A DNA stretch of 64,000 nt from Paenibacillus sp. HGH0039 (lineage in GTDB: Bacteria > Bacillota > Bacilli > Paenibacillales > NBRC-103111), in contig NZ_KE150412.1 in NCBI RefSeq assembly GCF_000411255.1, positions 1,694,892 to 1,758,891 of the forward strand, in the 5' to 3' direction. The position numbers were made by a program, and so were the translations under genes. Below the pieces are notes generated by a model. It saw only the letters and a program-made list of their open reading frames with translations, was not told where the DNA came from and did not search any database. Positions 1 through 7,267 of the stretch are shown piece after piece. Each line of letters opens with the position of its first letter. Positions within the stretch are counted from its first letter, which is position 1.

Positions 1-990
1 TTCGATGATACCGCCCAGTTTAACATCCAGTTCTTTCGGGTCTTTGTGAGACAGATCCAGGTAAACCATGTTCTCGCCGTTGATGCCGAGCTTCAGGTCG
101 TTACAAACGTGGAAAATTTCACGGGTCGCGATATCACGCGGAACCAGGTTTCCGTAAGCCGGGTATTTCTCTTCAAGGAAGTACCAAGGCTTGCCGTCTT
201 TATACGTCCATACGCGTCCGCCTTCACCGCGCGCGGATTCGGACATCAGGCGAAGCTTATCGTCGCCCGGAATCGCGGTCGGGTGAATCTGGATGAACTC
301 GCCGTTCGCGTAGTAAACGCCCTGCTGGTACACGGCGCTTGCTGCCGTACCGGTGTTGATAACGGAGTTCGTTGTTTTACCGAAAATGATGCCGGGACCG
401 CCGGTCGCCATGATGACGGCATCGGAAGAGAAGGTCTGCACTTCCATGTTGCGCAGATCCTGGGCGGCAATCCCGCGGCAAACGCCGTCGTCGTCGATGA
501 CCGCGCCGAGGAATTCCCAGTGCTCGAACTTCGTTACCAGTCCCGCTGTTTCGAAACGGCGGACCTGCTCGTCGAGCGCGTACAGCAGCTGCTGGCCTGT
601 CGTAGCGCCGGCGAATGCCGTACGGTGGTATTTCGTACCGCCGAAACGGCGGAAATCCAGAAGACCTTCCGGTGTCCGGTTGAACATAACGCCCATCCGG
701 TCCATCAAGTGGATAATGCCGGGAGCCGCGTCGCACATCGCCTTAACCGGCGGTTGGTTGGCGAGGAAGTCGCCTCCGTATACCGTATCGTCAAAGTGCT
801 CCCAAGTGGAGTCGCCTTCGCCTTTCGTATTAACCGCTCCGTTGATGCCGCCTTGGGCGCACACGGAGTGGGAACGTTTTACAGGAACCAGGGAGAAAAG
901 CTGTACGGGCACACCCGCTTCCGCTGCCTTAATGGTTGCCATCAGACCGGCCAAACCGCCGCCGACGACAATTACTTTTGAATTAGCCAT
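1..990 (-). CDS. sdhA: succinate dehydrogenase flavoprotein subunit, partial
   Basis: Catalytic FAD subunit of respiratory complex II; it oxidises succinate to fumarate on the cytoplasmic face of the membrane and passes electrons to SdhB and the SdhC heme subunit. I translated 330 residues from an ATG at 988-990; the gene runs off the left edge, so roughly the last 250 residues of the usual ~580 are missing. Visible are the N-terminal dinucleotide motif GGGLAGL, the segment RSHSVCAQGG that carries the histidine for covalent FAD, and the active-site-region motif HPTA. The start overlaps the sdhC stop by 8 bp, the usual coupling in Gram-positive sdhCAB; sdhB should lie just outside the window. 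Confidence 0.95.
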   Translation of the reverse strand, partial: MANSKVIVVGGGLAGLMATIKAAEAGVPVQLFSLVPVKRSHSVCAQGGINGAVNTKGEGDSTWEHFDDTVYGGDFLANQPPVKAMCDAAPGIIHLMDRMGVMFNRTPEGLLDFRRFGGTKYHRTAFAGATTGQQLLYALDEQVRRFETAGLVTKFEHWEFLGAVIDDDGVCRGIAAQDLRNMEVQTFSSDAVIMATGGPGIIFGKTTNSVINTGTAASAVYQQGVYYANGEFIQIHPTAIPGDDKLRLMSESARGEGGRVWTYKDGKPWYFLEEKYPAYGNLVPRDIATREIFHVCNDLKLGINGENMVYLDLSHKDPKELDVKLGGIIE

Positions 991-1660
991 TGCTGGTCAC
1001 CCCTCCGATCATTCCGCTAACGACAGGAAGCTCCTGAAATTGCGGGTCTTTAAATGCCACGAGAGATGCGATGAACATTACAGACATGACAAGGAACAAG
1101 CCGATCCAGATATAGGAAGACACGCGTTGGGCGCGTGGACCCACCGTGATGCCCCAGCTGACAAGGAACGACCACATGCCGTTTGTAAAATGGAAAGACG
1201 CGGCGATAACGCCGATTACGTATATGGTCAGCAAAAGCGGCTGAGATACGATGTCATGCATCGTCTGTCCTAAGCGTTCATGCTCTACGTTGCCGAGTGC
1301 CACTTGAAAACGCGTTTCAAAGAAATGCCATGCCACGAACAGGAAGGTAAGAACCCCCGTGATCCGCTGCCATAAAAACATCTGGTTGCGGAAATAGCCG
1401 TAACGGCTTACGTTGTTGCGGGCCGTAAACGCCACGTACAGGCCGTAAACGGCATGGTACAGAAGCGGAATCCAGATCCCGACGATCTCGAGCACAAGCA
1501 CGAGCGGCAGGCTGTTCAGCCAGTTGATTTGATCCACAAACGCTTCAGGTCCCTTAGTTGCTTCAAAGTTGGTAAGCAAATGCTCGATCAAGAAGAAACC
1601 AACCGGAATAACGCCAAGCAAGGAATGCAGCTTGCGGTTAAAATACGAGTTCTTGCCCAT
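983..1660 (-). CDS. sdhC: succinate dehydrogenase cytochrome b558 subunit
   Basis: Membrane anchor and di-heme b subunit of the Bacillus-type succinate:menaquinone oxidoreductase. The 225-residue protein has five hydrophobic segments and histidines in helix contexts (for example IEHLLTNFE near residue 22 and AWHFFETR) expected to ligate heme. I chose the ATG at 1658-1660 because the purine-rich stretch GAGGGGGG lies just upstream; a longer upstream reading frame has no family similarity. First gene of sdhCAB, with a strong sigma-A promoter about 75 bp upstream. Confidence 0.94.
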   Translation of the reverse strand: MGKNSYFNRKLHSLLGVIPVGFFLIEHLLTNFEATKGPEAFVDQINWLNSLPLVLVLEIVGIWIPLLYHAVYGLYVAFTARNNVSRYGYFRNQMFLWQRITGVLTFLFVAWHFFETRFQVALGNVEHERLGQTMHDIVSQPLLLTIYVIGVIAASFHFTNGMWSFLVSWGITVGPRAQRVSSYIWIGLFLVMSVMFIASLVAFKDPQFQELPVVSGMIGGVTSNG

Positions 1661-1733
1661 TAGTGATGCTTCCCCCCTCAAATTTTCGCCTCGACACGAT
1701 ACGTCTCGACAATTCCAGACAAAACCAAATTCC

Positions 1734-1762
1734 ATTGTACTCCCCTGTCCGGGGACCGTCAA
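1734..1762 (-). promoter_or_regulatory. sdhCAB sigma-A promoter with dyad in the spacer
   Basis: Reading the minus strand, -35 TTGACG and -10 TACAAT are separated by 17 bp. The spacer holds the inverted repeat TCCCC-N5-GGGGA, placed where a regulator could act on polymerase. The divergent LysR gene is an obvious candidate, but the link is inference. Confidence 0.7.
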
Positions 1763-1952
1763 CCGCCAAAAAAGGCACACTCATCGCTTTTTCCTGCCTC
1801 GGATTAGCGACAATGGGCCGAATTTTTTGTGAACAACTGGTGACATATACATCGTACCTCTTTATCGCTTATAATGGAATTGCTGTTTTTTTATATTCAT
1901 TATAATATTTTTGCATAATAAGAAGAATTTAAACCCCGGGGAGGCACAAATT

Positions 1953-2852
1953 ATGGAACATCTCGACGTTTTTGCTGTCGTTGTCGAACAGGCCAGCTTG
2001 AATAAAGCGTCGCAGGTGCTAAATTTGTCGCAGCCTGCCTTATCGCGCAAGATCATGAAGCTGGAAGAACAGCTCGGCGTCCAGCTCTTTTCCCGCAAGG
2101 GGAAGCGCCTTGATTTAACCCGGGCCGGCGAAATCGCATACGAGTATGCGCTGGAGCAGAGGCAAGGCGAACGCCGCTTCCTGCAGACCCTGTACGAATA
2201 TAAGACCGCCGGACGCCATATGAGCCTCACCATCGGAGCCAGTCTGACCACGCTGCAGACCACGCTCCCCGAGCTTGTGACGATGTACCTGGCGGAATAT
2301 CCGTCCACGGATATGAAAGCTCTGACCGGCAAGACTCACGAGATCGTCATGATGGTCAAGGAGAAGAAAGTCGACATCGGCCTCGTCGCCTCCTCCATCG
2401 ACCAGCCCGGACTCGCCTGCGAGCCTCTCTTCGACGATCATCTCTGTCTGGTGCTGCCGCAGGGTCATCCTTACCTGGACCGCGAGGAGCTGTCCATCGC
2501 CGATCTGAACGGCCTCTCGATGATCCTCTTCTCCAAGGGCACCTGGTACCGGGTGCTTACCGACGAGCTGTTTCACCGCTTTTTCATTTTTCCGGACGTC
2601 AAAATGGAAATCGACTCGTTCGAGGCGATCATGCGTCTCGTCGTTACGTGCCAGGCGGCTACGCTGCTGCCGAAATCGTACCTGCACGACCATTCGTCCG
2701 AACAGGACGGACTCTGCGTCCGGGAGCTGCCCGAGCTTATGAAAACGCCGCGGACCACCTCGCTCATTTTTGTGAAGGAAACTCACCAGAACGAGGCGGT
2801 CGCGCATTTTATCCGCAAGGCCAAGGCGCATTTCGCGGGCTTAAGCCAGTAG
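1953..2852 (+). CDS. LysR-family transcriptional regulator
   Basis: DNA-binding regulator of 299 residues, normal for the family. Residues 1-60 form the winged helix-turn-helix (VVEQASLNKASQVLNLSQ, then SRKIMKLEEQLG); residues about 90-290 form the periplasmic-binding-like effector domain. The ATG at 1953 has GGGGAGG 9 bp upstream, better than the start 42 bp earlier. It is divergent from sdhCAB across 292 bp, the typical LysR arrangement, so control of sdh and perhaps other TCA genes is likely. LysR regulators CcpC and CcpE govern TCA genes in Bacillus and Staphylococcus, but I cannot assign orthology. Effector unknown. Confidence 0.88.
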   Translation: MEHLDVFAVVVEQASLNKASQVLNLSQPALSRKIMKLEEQLGVQLFSRKGKRLDLTRAGEIAYEYALEQRQGERRFLQTLYEYKTAGRHMSLTIGASLTTLQTTLPELVTMYLAEYPSTDMKALTGKTHEIVMMVKEKKVDIGLVASSIDQPGLACEPLFDDHLCLVLPQGHPYLDREELSIADLNGLSMILFSKGTWYRVLTDELFHRFFIFPDVKMEIDSFEAIMRLVVTCQAATLLPKSYLHDHSSEQDGLCVRELPELMKTPRTTSLIFVKETHQNEAVAHFIRKAKAHFAGLSQ

Positions 2853-3014
2853 TGCGGAGCCAGGCAGAGGCCGCTGCCATGCGAGCGTTCGGGACCGTTA
2901 CGCGGATATACCCGTATCTCGGATATGCCTGTATAAAGGCTATAACGGCTAAGCCGACATGCTCCGCCCGATGCTCCAAAGAGCCGCCAGCAGGGCCTAT
3001 GCCGCCGGCTGCAC

Positions 3015-3058
3015 AGAACCTTCCAGCCCTGCACGGCCTGGCGAGGTTCTTTTTTTTC
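3015..3058 (+). terminator. terminator of the LysR gene
   Basis: AGAACC and GGTTCT arms, extended by CCAG/CTGG, followed by eight T residues. Confidence 0.8.
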
Positions 3059-3134
3059 GCCAAGGCTCTGTTAAACCGTGTTGATGATTTTTGGTTGAAG
3101 CAACGGGCAGCATAGCGGAATTGATTATTTTCGC

Positions 3135-3166
3135 TTGACCCTGACACTGGTGTAAGGACTTACACT
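3135..3166 (+). promoter_or_regulatory. MerR-type promoter with long spacer and operator dyads
   Basis: -35 TTGACC and -10 TACACT are 20 bp apart, too long for normal sigma-A use but typical of promoters activated by MerR-family proteins. Inside the spacer is CCTGACAC-TG-GTGTAAGG (3140-3157; 7 of 8 arm positions pair). A second perfect dyad GTGTAAG-GA-CTTACAC (3150-3165) overlaps the -10. No merR gene is adjacent. Confidence 0.6.
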
Positions 3167-3203
3167 ATTCGTATAACCTACTGGAAAGGAAAAAAGATAA
3201 GTT

Positions 3204-3425
3204 ATGGATATTACTCCACAAGAAGAAATCATGATTAAGGCTCTCCGTGAGGCTGCATTACCTCCTTTATTTATGCTCATACGAATTAGAAATGAGATTT
3301 CAAATGACACTGTAAATGTCGAAGAGAGCCGAAGAGATGTCGTCGTAAAAACCATGGAAAAATACATCAGCCCATTATGGAAAGACTATCATGAGGGGAA
3401 AAATTCACAAGCCAAAGAAGAATGA
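3204..3425 (+). CDS. small hypothetical protein behind MerR-like promoter
   Basis: 73-residue soluble charged protein that I do not recognise. It begins MDITPQEEIMIKALREAALPP and contains RRDVVVKTMEKY, with no membrane segment, signal or cysteine. The ATG has AAAGGAAAAAAG upstream, a usable ribosome site, and lies about 38 bp from the -10 of the MerR-like promoter. A strong terminator overlaps its stop, so it forms a monocistronic unit. A-rich codon use differs somewhat from the GC-rich neighbours, which could mean recent acquisition. Confidence 0.65.
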   Translation: MDITPQEEIMIKALREAALPPLFMLIRIRNEISNDTVNVEESRRDVVVKTMEKYISPLWKDYHEGKNSQAKEE

Positions 3426-3453
3426 ACCGCCGAATTGGGCGGTTCATTCTTTT
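3420..3453 (+). terminator. terminator overlapping the stop of the 73-residue gene
   Basis: Perfect 12-bp stem GAATGAACCGCC/GGCGGTTCATTC with a 6-nt loop, then TTTT. It includes the TGA stop. Confidence 0.88.
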
Positions 3454-3492
3454 GGACAAAAATCAACACTCAAGGATAACAAAGCCTTCGCC

Positions 3493-3523
3493 AAAAAACC
3501 GCCCCTGTGAGAAGAGGCGGTTT
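3493..3523 (-). terminator. terminator of the ktr-antiporter operon
   Basis: On the minus strand AAACCGCC and GGCGGTTT arms are followed by a run of T. It also carries T-rich sequence on the plus side, so it may work in both directions. Confidence 0.75.
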
Positions 3524-3558
3524 CCACTTTTTATCGTCCGACAGAAAAACTTCTTCCA

Positions 3559-4842
3559 TTATTGCGGCCCCGGCTTCGCATGCGGTAAGCCATGCGCGCC
3601 TTCGCCGCCGCTGTCCTCTTCAAGGCCCAGCTTACGCGCCACAAAGGCCGTGGTGCTCGCCTGGAACAGGATGGTGATCAGAACCGCCATAAACGTAACG
3701 GAAGCGATCAGATCCGCATGGGCGATGCCCAGCCCCGCCACCATGCCGGAAAGCGCGGCCGGAATCACGCCGGTTTCCCTCACCCAGAACATGAAGACAA
3801 TCTCTCTCCAAGTCCACTTCGCTTTGCGGTCCGGCAGCGCGCAGATAAGCACGACCAGCGGACGGGCGATGAACATGAACACGAAAATGATGCCGAGACT
3901 CGGCCACAAATACTTGAGCAGCAGCGGAAAATTGACCTGGCTGCCGAGCAGGATAAAAATCAGCATCCGCATCAGAACGGTCACATTTTCCGAGAAATGC
4001 GTCATTTCCTGCTTTTTATCCTCCATATGCAGCTTGAAGACGTCGGAATTGCCCCAGATCAGTCCGGCTGTGAACGTCGCCATAAAACCGCTGACCCCCA
4101 GATGTTCACCCGCCAGATAAGAGCCGAGAGCCGCCGCCAGCATCAGGATCGTCGCGTAATCGCGCAGAAAGCCGATTTTCACGTGTGCGGTCAGGAAGGC
4201 TCCCGCATACCCGATAATGGCGCCGACCGCCAGCCCGCCCAGCGCGGTTTTCACAAACTGCCAAGCGCCTGAAGCGACGGATACGTGCTCCGTTCCCAGA
4301 AGAATAGCAATCAGCGAGAAGGTAAGGATGGAGCCCGTAGCGTCATTGAATGCCGATTCGCTCTCCACCGTCTCGCGCACCTTGGTCCGGATTCTCACCT
4401 GTTTGAACACGGGAATTAGCGTAGCCGGATCGGTGGAAGAGATGATAGCTCCGAGGAGAAGCGCGTGCAGCCAGGGCAGGCCGAGAAACCAGTGGGAAGC
4501 GGCCGCGACCGCCGCGCACGTAAGGATGACGCCCGGTATGCTGAGCAGCGTGACGGAAATCCAGACATGCTTCAGCCCGCTCAGCCGGATATTGCGCCCA
4601 CCGTCGAACAGAATGAGCGTGGAGCCTACGACCAGGATGAACTGGTTGGTCAGCGAGCTGCTCGGTTCGGCGATCCAGTGAAACGCTTGCCCGAAAATCA
4701 TCCCCGCGATCAGAAAAAGCGCCACATCGGGCAGGCGCAGCCATCCCGCCAGTTTGCCGAACAACATGCCTAGAACGACAATCAGGATAAATAAATACAG
4801 CTCATAGTCAATGAGCTGTGTCAAAGCATTCTCCATGCGCAT
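3559..4842 (-). CDS. monovalent cation/proton antiporter (CPA family)
   Basis: Polytopic inner-membrane antiporter of 427 residues exchanging Na+ or K+ for H+. About 12 hydrophobic segments are visible; the core carries STDPATLIPVF and ESAFNDATG, the conserved aspartate region of CPA1/NhaP-type exchangers. Third gene of ktrB-ktrA-antiporter, 18 bp after ktrA, so it should be covered by the c-di-AMP riboswitch upstream of ktrB. A second ATG at 4834-4836 has better spacing to AAAGGGG and may be the true start. Ion specificity cannot be read from sequence; the operon suggests K+. Confidence 0.88.
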   Translation of the reverse strand: MRMENALTQLIDYELYLFILIVVLGMLFGKLAGWLRLPDVALFLIAGMIFGQAFHWIAEPSSSLTNQFILVVGSTLILFDGGRNIRLSGLKHVWISVTLLSIPGVILTCAAVAAASHWFLGLPWLHALLLGAIISSTDPATLIPVFKQVRIRTKVRETVESESAFNDATGSILTFSLIAILLGTEHVSVASGAWQFVKTALGGLAVGAIIGYAGAFLTAHVKIGFLRDYATILMLAAALGSYLAGEHLGVSGFMATFTAGLIWGNSDVFKLHMEDKKQEMTHFSENVTVLMRMLIFILLGSQVNFPLLLKYLWPSLGIIFVFMFIARPLVVLICALPDRKAKWTWREIVFMFWVRETGVIPAALSGMVAGLGIAHADLIASVTFMAVLITILFQASTTAFVARKLGLEEDSGGEGAHGLPHAKPGPQ

Positions 4843-4860
4843 ACGCCCCTTTCCCGCTTC

Positions 4861-5523
4861 TTACCGGATCGCGCGGCTCTCAAACGTATCGATCTGCTCT
4901 TTCGTGCCGATGACGACCATCACGTCTTTCTCGTGCAGGACGTCTTCGGCGGTAGGCGCGATAATCACGTCATCCGTTTTATTGATGGCGACGATACTGC
5001 AGCCGTACTTGGCCCTCGGATCGAGCTCCTTTAGAGTAAGGCCGGAAATACGCCGGGAAACGACGAGCTCCGCGATCGTGTAGTTTTTGGACAATTCGAT
5101 GTAATCGAGAAGGTTCGGCGACACCAACTGGTGAGCCACGCGCACGCCCATATCCCGCTCCGGAAAGATAATCCGGTCCACGCCGATTTTCTCAAGCACC
5201 TTGGCATGCTGATCGGTCAACGCCTTCGCGACGACCGTTTTAACGCCAAGCTCCTTAAGCAGAATCGCCGCCATGATACTCGCCTGGATGTTGTCTCCGA
5301 TAGCCACGACGGCGCAGTCGAAATTGCGGACGCCGAGCGAGCGGAGAACCTCTTCGTCCGTCGCGTCCGCAACTACGGTATGGGTGAGCTTGTCGCTCAT
5401 CTCGTCCACTTTCTCTTCGTCTCTGTCGATGCCCAGCACCTCGTGCCCGAGCTGAGTCAATTCTTGGGACAAGCTGGAACCGAAGCGTCCGAGTCCGATA
5501 ACTGCATATTGAATGAAAGCCAT
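4861..5523 (-). CDS. ktrA: potassium uptake regulatory subunit KtrA (RCK/TrkA)
   Basis: Cytoplasmic gating ring of the Ktr potassium transporter. The 220-residue length is standard. Residues 1-125 form the RCK_N Rossmann domain with GLGRFG at 10-15 and the acidic end of strand two (GIDRDEEKV); residues about 135-220 form RCK_C, the domain that binds c-di-AMP in characterised KtrA/KtrC proteins. Lies 14 bp after ktrB. Confidence 0.93.
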   Translation of the reverse strand: MAFIQYAVIGLGRFGSSLSQELTQLGHEVLGIDRDEEKVDEMSDKLTHTVVADATDEEVLRSLGVRNFDCAVVAIGDNIQASIMAAILLKELGVKTVVAKALTDQHAKVLEKIGVDRIIFPERDMGVRVAHQLVSPNLLDYIELSKNYTIAELVVSRRISGLTLKELDPRAKYGCSIVAINKTDDVIIAPTAEDVLHEKDVMVVIGTKEQIDTFESRAIR

Positions 5524-5537
5524 TGTTTTGTTTCTCC

Positions 5538-6881
5538 TTAACCTATCGTGATTTTTCCTTCGGGATAACGGTACAGTTCTTTCTCGGCTTTAGGCTGCAG
5601 CGCATACGCCAACGTCAAAGGCCCGAGACGTCCGGCGAACATGGTCAGGGCGATCATAACCTTGCCGAACACGGTAAGCTTCGTGGTCAGCCCCAGGGTG
5701 AGTCCTACAGTCCCGAATGCCGAAGTCACTTCATACAAAATCATAAGAAACTCGTGATCTTCCGTCGTAGACAGAAGCATAGTAACGAAAATAACAAGAA
5801 AGAGTGCAAACATCGTCAGAGTGATCGCCTTCAGGATGCGTTCCTTGCCGAGACGATTGCGGAAGAAGACGATATCTTCTTTTCCCCGCACCATCGCCAC
5901 GATTGCCCCGACCAGCATCGTAAACGTAGTCGTCTTGATCCCGCCCCCGGTAGATCCGGGAGAAGCCCCGATAAACATCAGGATGATCATGAAAAATTGA
6001 GTGGCTTGGCGGAGAGAAGCGAGATCAAGCGTGTTCGCCCCCGCCGTACGCGGTGTGACCGATTGAAAGAACGAAGCGAGAATCTTGCCGCCGAAGTCCA
6101 ATGAACCCAGCGTTTTCGAATTGGAATACTCGAAGATAAAAATAACAAGCGCCCCGGTCACGATCAGAATGCTTGTGGCGCTCAGCACCACCTTGGAGTG
6201 AAGGGTCAGCCTCTTCGTTTTCCGGTAATCCATCACATCGGACATCACGATAAAACCGATCCCGCCCAGAACGATGAGCGCCATCGTCACTACATTGGTA
6301 ATAAAATCGTCGGCGTAAGCGGTCAGCGAAGAGAATGGCCCGGTAATGGGACCGAACAGGTCAAACCCGGCATTGTTGAAGAAGGAAACGGCATGCCAGA
6401 TGCCGTAGTACAACCCCTTCGGAAAACCGAGATCCATCGACCAGCGGGCGGTAAACAGGACGGCCGCGATTCCTTCGATGCTCAGCGAGTAGATCAGTAC
6501 TTTCCGGAAAAGGCGGACAATGCCTTCCATGCTGCCCTGGTTCAAGGCTTCCTGAAGCAGCAGCCTTTCGCGGAGCGATATCTTCTTGCGCAAGATGAAG
6601 GCAAAAAGCGTCGCCATACTCATGAATCCGAGGCCGCCGATTTGAATCAGCGAAATGATGACAATTTGCCCGAACATCGTAAAATGCGACCCGGTGTCTA
6701 CCACGACCAGACCTGTTACACAGGTAGCCGAGGTGGCCGTGAAGAGGGCGTCGATGAACGGAAGCGGCAGCCCGTCCGTTGACGAGACCGGCAGCATCAG
6801 CAGGCCGGAGCCGATGAGAATAATGAGGGCAAATCCGAGAACAAGGATCTGCGGCGGCGTAAATCTCGACTTTTTTAACAC
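5538..6881 (-). CDS. ktrB: potassium-transporting subunit KtrB (TrkH/KtrB)
   Basis: Membrane pore of the Ktr K+ uptake system. The 447-residue protein has four M1-P-M2 repeats, with the first filter segment SATCVTGLVVVDTG and later GGIGFIVMS and PGSTGGGIK. I place the start at GTG 6879-6881, 7 bp after AGGAGG; the ATG eight codons upstream would put the ribosome site inside the gene. First gene of the operon behind the c-di-AMP riboswitch. Confidence 0.93.
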   Translation of the reverse strand: MLKKSRFTPPQILVLGFALIILIGSGLLMLPVSSTDGLPLPFIDALFTATSATCVTGLVVVDTGSHFTMFGQIVIISLIQIGGLGFMSMATLFAFILRKKISLRERLLLQEALNQGSMEGIVRLFRKVLIYSLSIEGIAAVLFTARWSMDLGFPKGLYYGIWHAVSFFNNAGFDLFGPITGPFSSLTAYADDFITNVVTMALIVLGGIGFIVMSDVMDYRKTKRLTLHSKVVLSATSILIVTGALVIFIFEYSNSKTLGSLDFGGKILASFFQSVTPRTAGANTLDLASLRQATQFFMIILMFIGASPGSTGGGIKTTTFTMLVGAIVAMVRGKEDIVFFRNRLGKERILKAITLTMFALFLVIFVTMLLSTTEDHEFLMILYEVTSAFGTVGLTLGLTTKLTVFGKVMIALTMFAGRLGPLTLAYALQPKAEKELYRYPEGKITIG

Positions 6882-6939
6882 ATAATTTCCTCCTATATGA
6901 AGCACAAAAAAGACACTGGAAACCCACTGCCTTTCGGTT

Positions 6940-7080
6940 ATGGTTCCTGCTGTCGCCTACGAGGTTAGCTGACGGATTCGGATGTACAGGCCACCCTATT
7001 TACCCTGCCCTATTCAGGCACAAGCGGTAAAATTCACCCCAATGTATGGTTCCCCCGTTTTCCTGCGGAAATTCGGCGTA
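6940..7080 (-). ncRNA. ydaO/yuaA-type c-di-AMP riboswitch
   Basis: The minus strand carries the conserved blocks of the ydaO aptamer in order: CGCCGAAT, ACGGGGGAACC, TTGGGGTGAAT, a GGGTGGCC segment, then CCGAATCCGTCAGCTAACC and GTAGGCG pairing back to CGCC in P1. The class binds c-di-AMP and usually shuts off K+ uptake genes. Downstream, GGAACC and GGTTTCC arms followed by TTTTTT (about 6906-6950) could be the terminator of the expression platform. Borders are approximate. Confidence 0.9.
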
Positions 7081-7110
7081 TGAAGTTGCGCGAAGAAATG
7101 AATCATCCGC

Positions 7111-7139
7111 ATTATATATCTGTTATTAAACAAGCACAA
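7111..7139 (-). promoter_or_regulatory. sigma-A promoter of ktrBA-antiporter
   Basis: Minus strand: -35 TTGTGC, 17-bp spacer, perfect -10 TATAAT. Transcription would start about 25 nt before the riboswitch P1 stem. Confidence 0.8.
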
Positions 7140-7267
7140 AGCTCTTTTAACCGGATTTTACGGGGGGAAACATAGACAATCTTCCTACAGCTAACTGGGA
7201 GACACGAATTGGCATCCTTACGCAAACTGTGATACGGTTAAAAAAACGATCGGAGAAGGAGCTGACC

